Of a stretch of DNA of 64,000 nucleotides, positions 1 through 8,655 are shown in pieces; position 1 is the first letter of the stretch, and the number at the start of each line of letters is the position of its first letter. The notes under the pieces were generated by a model. That model was not told the DNA's origin. It saw nothing but the letters and a program-made list of their open reading frames with translations, and ran no database searches. This DNA is from an uncultured Eubacteriales bacterium. Its GTDB lineage: Bacteria; Bacillota; Clostridia; Christensenellales; QALW01. Position numbers and translations under genes: made by a program. Where the stretch lies: assembly GCA_900547955.1 (NCBI GenBank), contig URIR01000004.1, positions 1 through 64,000 of the forward strand. The letters run 5' to 3'.

Positions 1-285
1 CCCGAAGAGCTTTCCTGCTATCTCAACGAGCTGCGCCAGCCAGTTATAAGCTTTAATTCACAAGCGTCTTACGTTAAATACAAGCTATATCGAGTAGAAC
101 AAAGCACTCATACTCTTATTGGATGGGTTATGGGCGAAAGCGGCAAAACGCTCAGTATAACTGATTCTACCGCTGATTCAGGGGAACACAGCTATTATAT
201 TCTGCCCGAGCATAACGACGCTTATAGACACGGCCTGCCCCTTACAGGCAAAATAAGTCAAATTGTAAATATAAGCGTTCCATAG
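1..285 (+). CDS. C-terminal end of a protein with an FN3-like tail (5' end outside the window)
   Basis: An open frame runs from base 1 to a TAG at 283-285 with no start inside, giving the last 94 residues of a larger protein. The visible part (VKYKLYR, then DSTADSGEHSYYILP) resembles the beta strands of a fibronectin type III-like domain, the kind found at the C-terminus of clostridial penicillin-binding proteins and surface proteins. That parentage is inference. The stop codon sits at the border of the repeat element that begins at about 282-284, so the present C-terminus may have been set by that insertion. Confidence 0.6.
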   Translation, partial: PEELSCYLNELRQPVISFNSQASYVKYKLYRVEQSTHTLIGWVMGESGKTLSITDSTADSGEHSYYILPEHNDAYRHGLPLTGKISQIVNISVP

Positions 286-560
286 TCAATAAAATCAAAT
301 TACAATGCGTTTTTGCTTTTATTGCCCGCCGCGTCCGCTTTGTTGCGCAGTTTTTAAAATACGCTCGATATGTCTTCAATCGCGCGCCGTACGGCCACCA
401 CCTGGCTCTTAAGCAGAATTCTACAGCCACGGAGAAGGGTAATTTCCCAGTTTTGCAAGGATGCAGGGCGCAGAAATACCGCGAGTATTTAAGGACGACA
501 ACGCAGCAAAACCCAATGATTCACTCTTGGGCGGCGCATTGTATTATGATTATATTGTCT
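284..560. mobile_element. MITE-like element, copy A of a dispersed repeat family
   Basis: The ends are inverted repeats: 284-309 matches the reverse complement of 535-560 at 22 of 26 positions (consensus ends in ACAATGCG). The 9-bp string AAGCGTTCC flanks it directly on both sides (273-281 and 561-569), as expected for a target-site duplication. No transposase is encoded; the 62-residue minus-strand ORF within it has no ribosome binding site. The interior (about 306-420: TGCGTTTTTGCT, then CGCCGTACGGCCA) recurs in diverged form at 14.2, 34.5, 43.9, 45.1 and 62.9 kb. It is therefore most likely a non-autonomous mobile element. The element and TSD boundaries are uncertain by about 2 bp. Confidence 0.7.
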
Positions 561-577
561 AAGCGTTCCTATAATTA

Positions 578-605
578 AAGCGCGGATATTTTATATTCCG
601 CGCTT
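578..605 (-). terminator. Hairpin terminator after the HAD gene
   Basis: AAGCGCGGA pairs with its complement around a short AT loop, starting 8 bases after the HAD stop codon on the minus strand. The T run is short and interrupted (TTTAATTAT). It can also serve the converging plus-strand gene that ends at 285. Confidence 0.6.
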
Positions 606-612
606 CTGCTAT

Positions 613-1404
613 TCAGTTTTTTAACATGCAATACAGCTGATAAATATTATCGCAGATAATTGTCGCTTTAATTGGATCCTCCTGCGCCTGCTCAATGGTT
701 GTAGCGCCAGAAAGCACTAAAACGGTATCCATACCGCTGTTTATTCCGCAGGCAATATCCGTATTAAGCCTATCCCCTATAAATACCGCCTCTTCCCTTC
801 CTATACCCGCCTGTCTCATAGCCATTTGAGCCATAAGCGGCTGCGGCTTTCCTATAACCCTGGGCCGTCTGCCGGTAGCCATAAAAAGCATTTCGCATAA
901 CGCTCCGCAATCGGGCACGTTAATTCCATCCATCGGACACATTAAGTCAGGATGCGTCGCTATATATTCAGCTCCGCTCTCAATAACTCTGCACGCATTC
1001 TCTATTTTCTGAAAAGTAAGCTGAGTATCAAAGCCCACAACAATGCAGTTAGTTTCAGGATAAGGCTTATCCCTGACGTCCAGACCGCATTCGCATAATT
1101 CTCTGCGCATGCCGTCCGTGCACAGGCCATAGATAACCCTCTCCCTTTTTGAGCTCAGTAAATAATGCGCGGTAGCCTGTAGAGAAGTCATAAAATCAGC
1201 CTTTTCAGCCGGTATGCACATATTTTGCAATTTGCCTATATATTCTTCAATACTCTTTGATGAATTGTTGGTTAAGAACATATATCTTGCTCCCGACTCT
1301 TTAATAAGGGATAAAAATTCTTTTGCCCCCTTAAAAAGCCTGTCGCCTAAATATATAGTGCCGTCCATATCCAGCAAAAACAGTTTTTTCTTTTTTAAAT
1401 CCAT
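613..1404 (-). CDS. HAD-IIA family phosphatase (NagD-like)
   Basis: 263 residues, the normal size for the NagD/4-nitrophenylphosphatase (HAD-IIA) family. The nucleophile motif DMDGTIY lies at about residues 12-18, and the Mg-binding motif GDRLNTDI at about 208-215. A cap domain lies between them, as in class IIA HADs, which dephosphorylate sugar phosphates or nucleotides in the cytoplasm. The true substrate cannot be read. It lies 66 bp downstream of tRNA-Ala, separated by a hairpin. Confidence 0.85.
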   Translation of the reverse strand: MDLKKKKLFLLDMDGTIYLGDRLFKGAKEFLSLIKESGARYMFLTNNSSKSIEEYIGKLQNMCIPAEKADFMTSLQATAHYLLSSKRERVIYGLCTDGMRRELCECGLDVRDKPYPETNCIVVGFDTQLTFQKIENACRVIESGAEYIATHPDLMCPMDGINVPDCGALCEMLFMATGRRPRVIGKPQPLMAQMAMRQAGIGREEAVFIGDRLNTDIACGINSGMDTVLVLSGATTIEQAQEDPIKATIICDNIYQLYCMLKN

Positions 1405-1426
1405 ACTAAACCCCTATCTATATGTT

Positions 1427-1454
1427 AAAAGCGCCCATATAAAAGGGCGCTTTT
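1427..1454 (-). terminator. Terminator downstream of tRNA-Ala
   Basis: AAAAGCGCCC and GGGCGCTTTT form a perfect 10-bp stem with an 8-base loop, 17 bases past the tRNA CCA end. A- and T-rich arms make it usable in both directions. Confidence 0.75.
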
Positions 1455-1470
1455 AACTGCTTTTAACTTT

Positions 1471-1546
1471 TGGTGGAGATGAGGGGGGTCGAACCCCTTA
1501 CCTCTTGAATGCCATTCAAGCGCTCTACCAGTTGAGCTACACCCCC
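1471..1546 (-). tRNA. tRNA-Ala (GGC)
   Basis: On the minus strand, GGGGGTG pairs with CATCTCC as the acceptor stem, including the G3:U70 pair that specifies alanine. The D arm (AGCTC..GAGC), the anticodon stem CTTGA/TCAAG with loop ATGGCAT (anticodon GGC) and the T arm with TTCGAAC are all present. The 3' CCA is encoded. Confidence 0.97.
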
Positions 1547-1705
1547 AGGCAACGTACACATTATACAGGCAACAGCCTTTATTGTCAAACAAAATTTTTA
1601 GTTTTCTTAACGCAATTATTCTATATATTAAAAAATAAACGAGCTGTATTATAAAAAATTCAGCTCGCCGCAACTTAAAAATTATATAACAGCCAATATC
1701 TATCG

Positions 1706-1921
1706 TTAATCACTCGTTCCATGAGATTTATTGTCAAAATCATTATATAGCCTGACTGGCTGCGCCTGACCAGCAAGGGTTTCATATGCTTCAACGCTTA
1801 ATACAACTAAATCCCCTCTGCCGTTTTTTGTAATATACACAGGCAGCTTATATTTATGGCAGAACTCAGATATTTCGTTATAGTTATTTCGCAAATCAGA
1901 ACTTGGCCTTATAGAAGGCAT
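1706..1921 (-). CDS. Orphan Phd/YefM-type antitoxin
   Basis: 71 residues from ATG at 1921, with AGAGGTG just upstream (a GTG three codons earlier is possible). The N-terminus MPSIRPSSDLRNNYNEIS followed by PVYITKNGRGDLVVLS is the standard Phd/YefM fold: a DNA-binding N-terminal half that represses its own operon. The usual toxin-neutralising tail after residue 50 is short. No RelE/YoeB/Doc-type toxin ORF lies downstream (tRNA-Ala is next) or upstream, so it appears solitary. Confidence 0.8.
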   Translation of the reverse strand: MPSIRPSSDLRNNYNEISEFCHKYKLPVYITKNGRGDLVVLSVEAYETLAGQAQPVRLYNDFDNKSHGTSD

Positions 1922-2074
1922 ACCTTTCACCTCTTAAATAATTTTAGCTAAGCCAAACATAAACTAAAGCAAGCCTTGGAGACATTCAAGCCATTTGCGC
2001 TGTTCTGATAGCCGCAAAACAATATAAAAGCAATGGGCTGCATTAGCATGCCGGCCAATTACTAAGTTAAAATT

Positions 2075-2103
2075 ATAATAACAAATTATTCTTAACAGGT
2101 CAA
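2075..2103 (-). promoter_or_regulatory. Sigma-A-type promoter of the antitoxin gene
   Basis: Minus-strand TTGACC, 17-bp spacer, TATTAT, about 140 nt upstream of the antitoxin start. A perfect Spo0A-box core, TGTCGAA, lies at 2135-2141, about 30 bp upstream of the -35 hexamer; whether it is used is unknown. Confidence 0.55.
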
Positions 2104-2173
2104 GTAGTTTATGGCTAAAAATTGACATATAATTTGTCGAAAAGCACGAATTCATCGCATATCATTAATAAAA

Positions 2174-2203
2174 AATAAGGAGTATTGTAAAATACTCCTT
2201 ATT
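2174..2203 (-). terminator. Terminator after the large lipoprotein gene
   Basis: Perfect 13-bp stem AATAAGGAGTATT with a 4-base loop, followed by a T run on the minus strand, 18 bases past the stop at 2222. Confidence 0.85.
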
Positions 2204-2221
2204 TATACTATTTATAAGCTA

Positions 2222-4951
2222 TTAATTTTTAACCAGCCTGTATTTATATTCCGCATTTTTATCGCCATTGTGCGGAACATTATAAGTTAATTCATATGTG
2301 CAGCTATCCGAATCATACCAAGCCTGCCAGTAATCATTTCCCGTTACAGATTGGTCCACTTTAACCCACTCTTCCTGGACAAACTGCTCCAAGCTGTAGC
2401 CTGAATAATGCTTGACGTTAGTAAAGGTCAATGGCACATATCCCATACCTCCGGTAACAGTAATTTCTGCTACTGTTTTTCCGCTCTCCTGCTGCTCGAC
2501 GCATTTTATATAAATAGGAGTATTCTTTTCCACGCTGCCCGTCTGAGCTGCAACCGTATATTTTGCGCCTACCGCATATTCATAAGCGATTTTGCTGGTA
2601 TTAAAGTATTCGGCGGGCATATTGCTTATTATCTCGCTCGGTCCGTAATAATCGCTTTTGCTTACCGGCATATTAAGAAATTCTACCGTTCCCTCTACCG
2701 TACTGCCTTTTTTAATTGTATTTCCTACTGCGGCCGGCGGACTTAATTCAACAGCTACGCAAGGTATATTACCGTTCATTGTGTGATAAAAGCTTAGGCT
2801 GGGCTTAGTATATGTATTACCATTAAGCTGGGCGTTATATGAAATCACATTAAGCATCCTGTTCGCGCCGGGCGTAGCTTTATACAATACAGGCTCATAT
2901 CCCATAAAAGCTACCCAAAGTCCATCGCCCTCCACATCTATGCGCTGCATTTTATTTTCATTGCCGACATAGCGAGCTTCATCCAGAACCGGCAGGTCAA
3001 AATCGCCTGAATATGTATCCTGCCCAAGGGTTATGGAAACAGTTCCGCCATCATTTCCTACGGCCATTGAGTCATAATGGTTATCATTGTAATCGTCTCC
3101 GCCGAATTGATAGAAAGCTAAACGCTCAAATGTGACGTCATCCAAAAAAGTATATTTAAACGTATGATAAACTCGAGAAACGTCGTTGGTGCGAGGCAGA
3201 TTCGCCGTAAATTCAAACTCAATCTTTCCGTCAGAAGTCAAGCCGCGGTAAATAACCTCAGTAAGATTAGGCCCCTGCTTGCGGAATTGAGTGCGCACCC
3301 TTTTATATGACAGCATTCTTTCTCCGGCATACCGCGTGTATACGAGGAAATTGCCTCCGCCGACATTTTCCGTCCAATTATATTTGCCTCCGTAAATAGA
3401 AGTAACCAATAACGGCCGTATGTCGGTTATAAATCCCCGGTTATGCGTCATTTCTGCATCATAGCAGAAGGATTCGCCAAAGGAGCCTATTGAGCTGGAT
3501 TCCCATTGCTGATAATTTCCGCCCCAGCCTGCAAGACAAAGCTGCGAATGGCTGGCGGCAAAAACTCCGCCCCACTTTGCATAGGTCATAGTAAATTCAT
3601 AAGTCACGCTGCTCTTGGCGGGCACTTCAAGATAAGTATAGCCGTGAAACCAGGTGCCGGCCAAATAGCATTTAGGGTCAGTAGGCTGATAATTTACCGG
3701 CTCATGCCAATTTTTGCTCAGTTGTACCTGCACGCCTATAGGCTCCCCCGTTTCAGCGTCTCTTAAAAACGGCGAGCAGCCCAAAACTCCTAATTTATTA
3801 TTTTTAATAAACTGAACTGGAATTTTTATAGCAGTATCCGAAGTATTCTCTATAGTAAATTTCAGCCTGTCCATTTCATCAAGGCGTTCCTCTTGATTAA
3901 AATCAGCTCCCATGTAGGTAAGCATATTATTTAAAGAGAAGCTTAAATAACCTTTTGTGCTGAATTCAACCTTTTGCTCGCGTCCGTTTTTGGGATGTAT
4001 CTGAACAGCCGTTCCCACAGCAGCGGCATTTTTATAATACTCCTGAGCGTCTTTTAAAGACGCGGAAGCAGATGGAATAACTACGCAATTCATTCCCGTA
4101 AAATCAGTTTTTATCAGCTTTAAACCATCCATTGTGAAAGTTATGGTTTTAGACTGAACGTCCAGACTCATACTAGCGCCCGCTTGCTCGGGCAGCACAA
4201 AGGTCAACCCAAAGCCGTCGGCCTCTTTGGCAGTTATTACCTTGCCGTCATCGCTCTGTTCAAAAGCCGTATAATCAGCGCCCAGCGTCATTGAATATGT
4301 AATGGTAGTATCATGAGCTTCCCCTGTTTTGCTCCAAAGATAAAAACCCAGGGAAAAATATTTAGGCATAGCCGCTATTTCTACTCTGCCCGAAATATCA
4401 GATACGTCAGCAAATTCAAGATTCATTATATCAATGCACTGCATATACCGTCCCGATTCTATAATGCGGGATACCGCCGTACCATCATCGTCAATTGGAA
4501 ATATGCCGCGCAGTTCTCTTTGCGCTCCATCCAGAGCTATAGAAAAATTCATGCCGTCAATAGCGCTTAACGAATCAATCAGCGTATTATCCTGAACGGC
4601 AGCCTCAGTTTGAGTTATCTCCTGCTTAATAGCGCCTATTTTGCTTATCCTGCCCTTGGTAGGCTCAATAGCCATACCGTAGTAGCCTGTTTGAATATTG
4701 AGTTGAGTGCCGCCGGCCATAGCCGCAAAACCGTCTCTCCACCACATATATGAATAATCGCGGACATCGGGCTGCTGCACATATTCGGTTACAGGAGAAA
4801 TTTGAATCTTATTATTATCTTCTGACGGCGACGGAACAACGCCGTTTTGGCTTGCCGATGGAGAAGCGGCCGGACCCGCGCACCCAGCAAGCTGCATTCC
4901 GCAAAGCATGCATGCAGCTATCGATAATAATTTAAACCGTTTACTGTTCAT
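2222..4951 (-). CDS. Large secreted lipoprotein of unknown function
   Basis: 909 residues starting at ATG 4951, preceded by AGGAG; an ATG 15 bases further upstream lacks this signal. A type II signal peptide with lipobox LAGC at about residues 19-23 is followed by a low-complexity Ser/Pro/Ala linker, so the mature protein should be membrane-anchored on the outside. The body is rich in aromatic and beta-type sequence (for example YTYLEVPAKSSVTYEF and WTENVGGGNFLVYTRY), suggesting several beta-sandwich domains. I recognise no enzyme motif. Its position beside a sugar-binding protein and a beta-galactosidase suggests a role in binding or processing glycans, which is inference from context only. 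Confidence 0.75.
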   Translation of the reverse strand: MNSKRFKLLSIAACMLCGMQLAGCAGPAASPSASQNGVVPSPSEDNNKIQISPVTEYVQQPDVRDYSYMWWRDGFAAMAGGTQLNIQTGYYGMAIEPTKGRISKIGAIKQEITQTEAAVQDNTLIDSLSAIDGMNFSIALDGAQRELRGIFPIDDDGTAVSRIIESGRYMQCIDIMNLEFADVSDISGRVEIAAMPKYFSLGFYLWSKTGEAHDTTITYSMTLGADYTAFEQSDDGKVITAKEADGFGLTFVLPEQAGASMSLDVQSKTITFTMDGLKLIKTDFTGMNCVVIPSASASLKDAQEYYKNAAAVGTAVQIHPKNGREQKVEFSTKGYLSFSLNNMLTYMGADFNQEERLDEMDRLKFTIENTSDTAIKIPVQFIKNNKLGVLGCSPFLRDAETGEPIGVQVQLSKNWHEPVNYQPTDPKCYLAGTWFHGYTYLEVPAKSSVTYEFTMTYAKWGGVFAASHSQLCLAGWGGNYQQWESSSIGSFGESFCYDAEMTHNRGFITDIRPLLVTSIYGGKYNWTENVGGGNFLVYTRYAGERMLSYKRVRTQFRKQGPNLTEVIYRGLTSDGKIEFEFTANLPRTNDVSRVYHTFKYTFLDDVTFERLAFYQFGGDDYNDNHYDSMAVGNDGGTVSITLGQDTYSGDFDLPVLDEARYVGNENKMQRIDVEGDGLWVAFMGYEPVLYKATPGANRMLNVISYNAQLNGNTYTKPSLSFYHTMNGNIPCVAVELSPPAAVGNTIKKGSTVEGTVEFLNMPVSKSDYYGPSEIISNMPAEYFNTSKIAYEYAVGAKYTVAAQTGSVEKNTPIYIKCVEQQESGKTVAEITVTGGMGYVPLTFTNVKHYSGYSLEQFVQEEWVKVDQSVTGNDYWQAWYDSDSCTYELTYNVPHNGDKNAEYKYRLVKN

Positions 4952-5189
4952 GCGTTCTCCTTTCAAGGCGGATACCTGCGTCCGCCCATTAAAAGCGCTC
5001 GGGCACGTAATAAGATTTATACCGCAGCGCGTAAATTATAAAATTAGGGCGCAGAATAACAGTATACAGAAAGGAAAGAGAATTTGACTTATACAGGAAT
5101 CAAACGCCCTATCCGGCTGCTCCCGTTTATCTGCGCCCGCTTAAATTGAATCGCAAACCACTTTTTACTATTTCTACAGTATTCTGCTT

Positions 5190-6710
5190 TTAAGCAAGAA
5201 CGTTCTGCGCATCTTTAAGAGTATTATTCAGCACATCCTTTACCGAAGCAAAGAATACCGCAGGAGTCATGGAGCCGTCTATAAACGCTTCATTATATGA
5301 GAGATAAAGATTAGCTAGGCATAACTGGCTGCCGTCCACATCAAATGTGGGAGCGTTCCAGTATACGATAAAGGGCTGGGTAACAGTTTTGGATTTAAGC
5401 TGCTTAAGCACCTCTACCGATTGCTCGTCGCATGATACGCTGGTAGCGTCCAATTCAAAGGATGCTTGATTTTCCTCGCTGCTGGCCGCATATCTGGGAA
5501 CGCAGTATTCGCTTAGAACCTGTACGGCTCCAGCGGGATTAGACGTTCCTTTAAATACGCAGTAAGGCACGAACCAATCGCGTATGGAAACATAATCGTC
5601 AGCCTTGGGGCCCTTGGGCACCATTATTATGCCATATTCAGGATAATTGCCTTCAGCCACCATCTTATTGGCGCGGTTGACATATGTCGTCATTAACGCC
5701 ACCTTGCCCTCGCGGAATTTCACATCCTCAAAATCCCAACATTGCGAGAACATGACGTTCTGCTTGCCTAATTTTATGAAGAAATCCCAGGCTTCCAAGG
5801 CGTTAGGAGAATCTCCGGTAAACTGATAATAGCTCTTGCCCGTATCAGGGTCTTCAACCTGCGAGAGAATAGCGGCGTCATTGCTTGCAGTTAAATCCCA
5901 CATGAAGAAATTATTCTCTCCAATATGTATGCCGTAAACCTCATTATCCAAATCGGTACAGGCAACAGCAATTTCTTCTAATTTATCCCAGGTCCATGTG
6001 CCGTTGTTGTACATTTCGTACATGTCCTCATCCGAATAGCCATGCTGCTCTAAAATGGCTTTATTAAAGAATGTTACATGGCTTAAGGATACTTCGTCAA
6101 AGCCTTCTGTATTGGGCACCGAAAAATACAGCGCGCCGTCAAAGGTAGTTATCTCCTGGCTTGAAAGGTCAAACCAATCGGGGTCGCTGAAATCAGCGTA
6201 ATCGCTGTAATCGCTCAGAGGCTCCAAAATGCTGCCGGGCAGCTGGTTATAGTAATAATGATTATAAATGGTAAACGGTCCGCCGGCATTAAAAATATCG
6301 GCTAAAGGATTCCCGGCAAAAGCCGCCTGAGCAAAAGCTGTCGCCCAGTCTCCGCCCCCCTGCACATATTCTATGGTTATGCCGTATTTCTTTTGGTAAT
6401 CATTGCGCCTGTTAATCGCAAAATCCCTGCGCCCCTCATCCAGCTCTGAAGCAAAGGGGTCGTTTGAATCGGTTGTGGAAACAGTAAAGTACCTATATGT
6501 TTCCCCTTCCTTAACGGCATTCTTCAATTGTTCGCTGCGCGGCCTGAGATAAATTGACTGTTCTTCAGCCGCCGCGCTGCCCGTAGCGTTTCCGTCAGGC
6601 GCCGGAGTAGCTGTAGCCGATGCGTCTCCGTCTGCGCATCCCGAAAAAAGTCCGAGAATAAAAACAAGACAAAGCGCACAGATTACTAATTTGCAGCCTT
6701 TTTTCATCAT
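5190..6710 (-). CDS. Extracellular sugar-type solute-binding lipoprotein (ABC family 1)
   Basis: 506 residues with a signal peptide ending at lipobox FSGC (about residue 25) and an Ala/Thr-rich linker. The body has the family 1 binding-protein layout (NDYQKKYGITIEYVQGG near residue 100; later FREGKVALMTTYVNRAN), typical of receptors for oligosaccharide ABC importers. No permease or ATPase gene lies nearby, so it would have to work with transporters elsewhere. It starts 9 bp after the stop of the 6720-7502 gene, so the two are probably co-transcribed. SD: GGGAGAAG. Confidence 0.85.
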   Translation of the reverse strand: MMKKGCKLVICALCLVFILGLFSGCADGDASATATPAPDGNATGSAAAEEQSIYLRPRSEQLKNAVKEGETYRYFTVSTTDSNDPFASELDEGRRDFAINRRNDYQKKYGITIEYVQGGGDWATAFAQAAFAGNPLADIFNAGGPFTIYNHYYYNQLPGSILEPLSDYSDYADFSDPDWFDLSSQEITTFDGALYFSVPNTEGFDEVSLSHVTFFNKAILEQHGYSDEDMYEMYNNGTWTWDKLEEIAVACTDLDNEVYGIHIGENNFFMWDLTASNDAAILSQVEDPDTGKSYYQFTGDSPNALEAWDFFIKLGKQNVMFSQCWDFEDVKFREGKVALMTTYVNRANKMVAEGNYPEYGIIMVPKGPKADDYVSIRDWFVPYCVFKGTSNPAGAVQVLSEYCVPRYAASSEENQASFELDATSVSCDEQSVEVLKQLKSKTVTQPFIVYWNAPTFDVDGSQLCLANLYLSYNEAFIDGSMTPAVFFASVKDVLNNTLKDAQNVLA

Positions 6711-6719
6711 TCTTCTCCC

Positions 6720-7502
6720 TTATCTGCGTTTACGTGCAAACGCAACTCCGCCAAGACCGGCTATTGCAGCGACAGCATAAGCTACTACGCTCAAATCTCC
6801 TTCATCGCCCGACGGCTCCTTATCATCCTCTCCGCCCGGAGCGGGAGCTTCAGGAATATATTTGCCGCTGAAAGCATATATCTCGCCATAGGAAACACTT
6901 CCGCCAAAACCTACGCTGAATATAAGAGTCTGCACTACCATAGTATCGCTATTAAATGCGGCTGCATTCGCATCATTGCTTATAAAGCAGTCATAACCAA
7001 AATACACATAGCCTTTAAAATTAGCAGGAACAGTTATAGCAGACTGATTATTATCCGTAACATAATAGGTTTCAGCTTCTGTAACCTTGCCCTCCATATC
7101 TACAAGATAAACTATTTTCTTTTCCGCCATAATAAAATTGGTGCCGGCATCAGCAATATTAAATCCGCAGCAAATAACTGCGTCCGTTTCGCCAGCTTCC
7201 ACATAGAAGCCTAAACCGTCGGCAGTCTTCAAAACATTCATTTGCTCCTCGTTAAAACTGGGAAACGCGCCCCAAATACCCGGAGCAATAACTACCAACC
7301 CATTGCTTACAGTTACTGTCTGTGAAAAATCAGGACCCCAGAAGCCTAAATCGGCAAAAGTCTTTTCTCCATCCTCCAGCTGAGTAAAATCAGTCAGAGC
7401 TGTGGTCTTAATTCCATTGGGCGTTACCGGAGCGGCAAGCGACGCCACGCCCAGGGTAAGCGTCAAAATAAGAGCCGCTAAAATTAAAACTGCTTTTTTC
7501 AT
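6720..7502 (-). CDS. Secreted surface protein with C-terminal membrane anchor
   Basis: 260 residues with an N-terminal signal peptide cleaved near LAAPV (about residue 24). A single beta-rich domain contains ITVPANFKGYVYF. An acidic linker (GGEDDKEPSGDEGD), a hydrophobic segment and the tail FARKRR follow. This is the shape of a sortase substrate, but no LPXTG-like pentapeptide precedes the hydrophobic segment. A related motif, LDIPAGFKGWVYY, occurs in the next upstream protein (7648-8508), so the two share a domain. AGGAGG lies 5 nt before the ATG. Function unknown; glycan binding is inferred from neighbours. Confidence 0.7.
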   Translation of the reverse strand: MKKAVLILAALILTLTLGVASLAAPVTPNGIKTTALTDFTQLEDGEKTFADLGFWGPDFSQTVTVSNGLVVIAPGIWGAFPSFNEEQMNVLKTADGLGFYVEAGETDAVICCGFNIADAGTNFIMAEKKIVYLVDMEGKVTEAETYYVTDNNQSAITVPANFKGYVYFGYDCFISNDANAAAFNSDTMVVQTLIFSVGFGGSVSYGEIYAFSGKYIPEAPAPGGEDDKEPSGDEGDLSVVAYAVAAIAGLGGVAFARKRR

Positions 7503-7647
7503 ATTGTCCTCCTAAACAAATTTTTTATATTAACAAGGCTGTCGGCCTTATTAAACAGAGTATCAATAAATAGAATTAATTATTAATTTATATCAATATT
7601 TCACTCACATATGTTACAAATATCCATATGCTAAAAGCTTTTAAATT

Positions 7648-8508
7648 TTAATCCGGATTAGCTAAACAAATATCGTCTATAACTATGTAATCAGCTAACG
7701 TGGCGTCGTTAAAGCGAATATCCATGCTTATGGTATCCACATTAATAAGCTCTTCCCGCGAAAGAGTTGTTTTTTCCCACCATTGAACCTGATTTTCCAA
7801 AGGATAATATACCCAGCCTTTAAAGCCAGCCGGAATATCCAGACTGGTATTTCCCGTGCCGTTAGTCATATTAACGTCGGCGGCGTCAGAAGTAAAGACT
7901 GGTTCTTCCTCTCCTTCAACTGTGACAAGCTTCGCTCCCTCGGGATTGAGGCAGCCGTTTTTAAGAGGGTCGCTTACAACAAGCACCACGGCAATGGAAA
8001 CATCTGAATCTCCCTCGTTATTAATCCACATACGCAGATAATCGCAATCCTGAGACTGCTCAAAGCCGCCGGGCATGTTTCCTGCTTCTGAGTCAAGCTG
8101 CATGGAAATAACGCCGTGCGCCTGCTGAAACGCTATATCCATGCGCAGCCCCTTGCCTGACTGCGCTAAATCGCCTGTTGCAAAAGTAATTTCAGGCACC
8201 TCATAGCTATAATAGGATAAATCAAAGAATTCCATTCCGGCCTTTTCCTTCTCAAAATCCACAAGCATAACTCCTGAAGAGACTTGAATTTGTTCCCCAG
8301 GCTCAGACGAATCGCCGGAAGGAGAAGACGTACTGGAAGCCGACTCCGAACCGCCTGTGGGCGAAGCGGTAACTGAATTTGTAATAAGATTGTCTGAAGA
8401 GGGAGAAATCCCGGCGGAAGCAGAAGGCTGATTATCCCCTCCGCAAGAAGTGAACAACATAGACGTCAACAAAAGCAAAACCGAAAGCATTATAAACTGT
8501 TTTTTCAT
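7648..8508 (-). CDS. Lipoprotein with carbohydrate-binding-like domain
   Basis: 286 residues from ATG 8508 (SD AGGAGAG; an upstream in-frame start lacks one). The signal peptide ends at lipobox FTSC, and a Ser/Gly/Pro-rich linker covers about residues 25-85. The remainder looks like one jelly-roll domain, opening with VDFEKEKAGMEFFDL and containing LDIPAGFKGWVYY, similar to the neighbouring surface protein. Such domains often bind sugars, but no binding residues can be assigned. It has its own consensus promoter at 8556-8584. Confidence 0.7.
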   Translation of the reverse strand: MKKQFIMLSVLLLLTSMLFTSCGGDNQPSASAGISPSSDNLITNSVTASPTGGSESASSTSSPSGDSSEPGEQIQVSSGVMLVDFEKEKAGMEFFDLSYYSYEVPEITFATGDLAQSGKGLRMDIAFQQAHGVISMQLDSEAGNMPGGFEQSQDCDYLRMWINNEGDSDVSIAVVLVVSDPLKNGCLNPEGAKLVTVEGEEEPVFTSDAADVNMTNGTGNTSLDIPAGFKGWVYYPLENQVQWWEKTTLSREELINVDTISMDIRFNDATLADYIVIDDICLANPD

Positions 8509-8555
8509 AACTGCTCTCCTCAATATTGATTTATGTAACTTCTAAAACTTATCAT

Positions 8556-8584
8556 AGTATAATAACTTTACAACCCGTTGTCAA
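8556..8584 (-). promoter_or_regulatory. Consensus sigma-A promoter for the lipoprotein operon
   Basis: Minus-strand TTGACA, exactly 17 bp, TATACT, about 50 nt upstream of the ATG at 8508. It probably drives 7648-8508 and possibly the downstream surface protein and binding protein. Confidence 0.8.
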
Positions 8585-8655
8585 TACTCTAGATAAAAAT
8601 TTTTAACATAATTTTAATATTAAGCTTTACTTTTTATTGATATTTAAATCATAAC

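Noticed and set aside
242..430. 62-residue minus-strand ORF in the MITE-like element
   Set aside because: It has no SD, and its reading frame follows the repeat, whose other copies do not keep it open; its start and end lie across the element border.
1425..1673. 82-residue ORF across tRNA-Ala
   Set aside because: It is read through the tRNA gene and its terminator.
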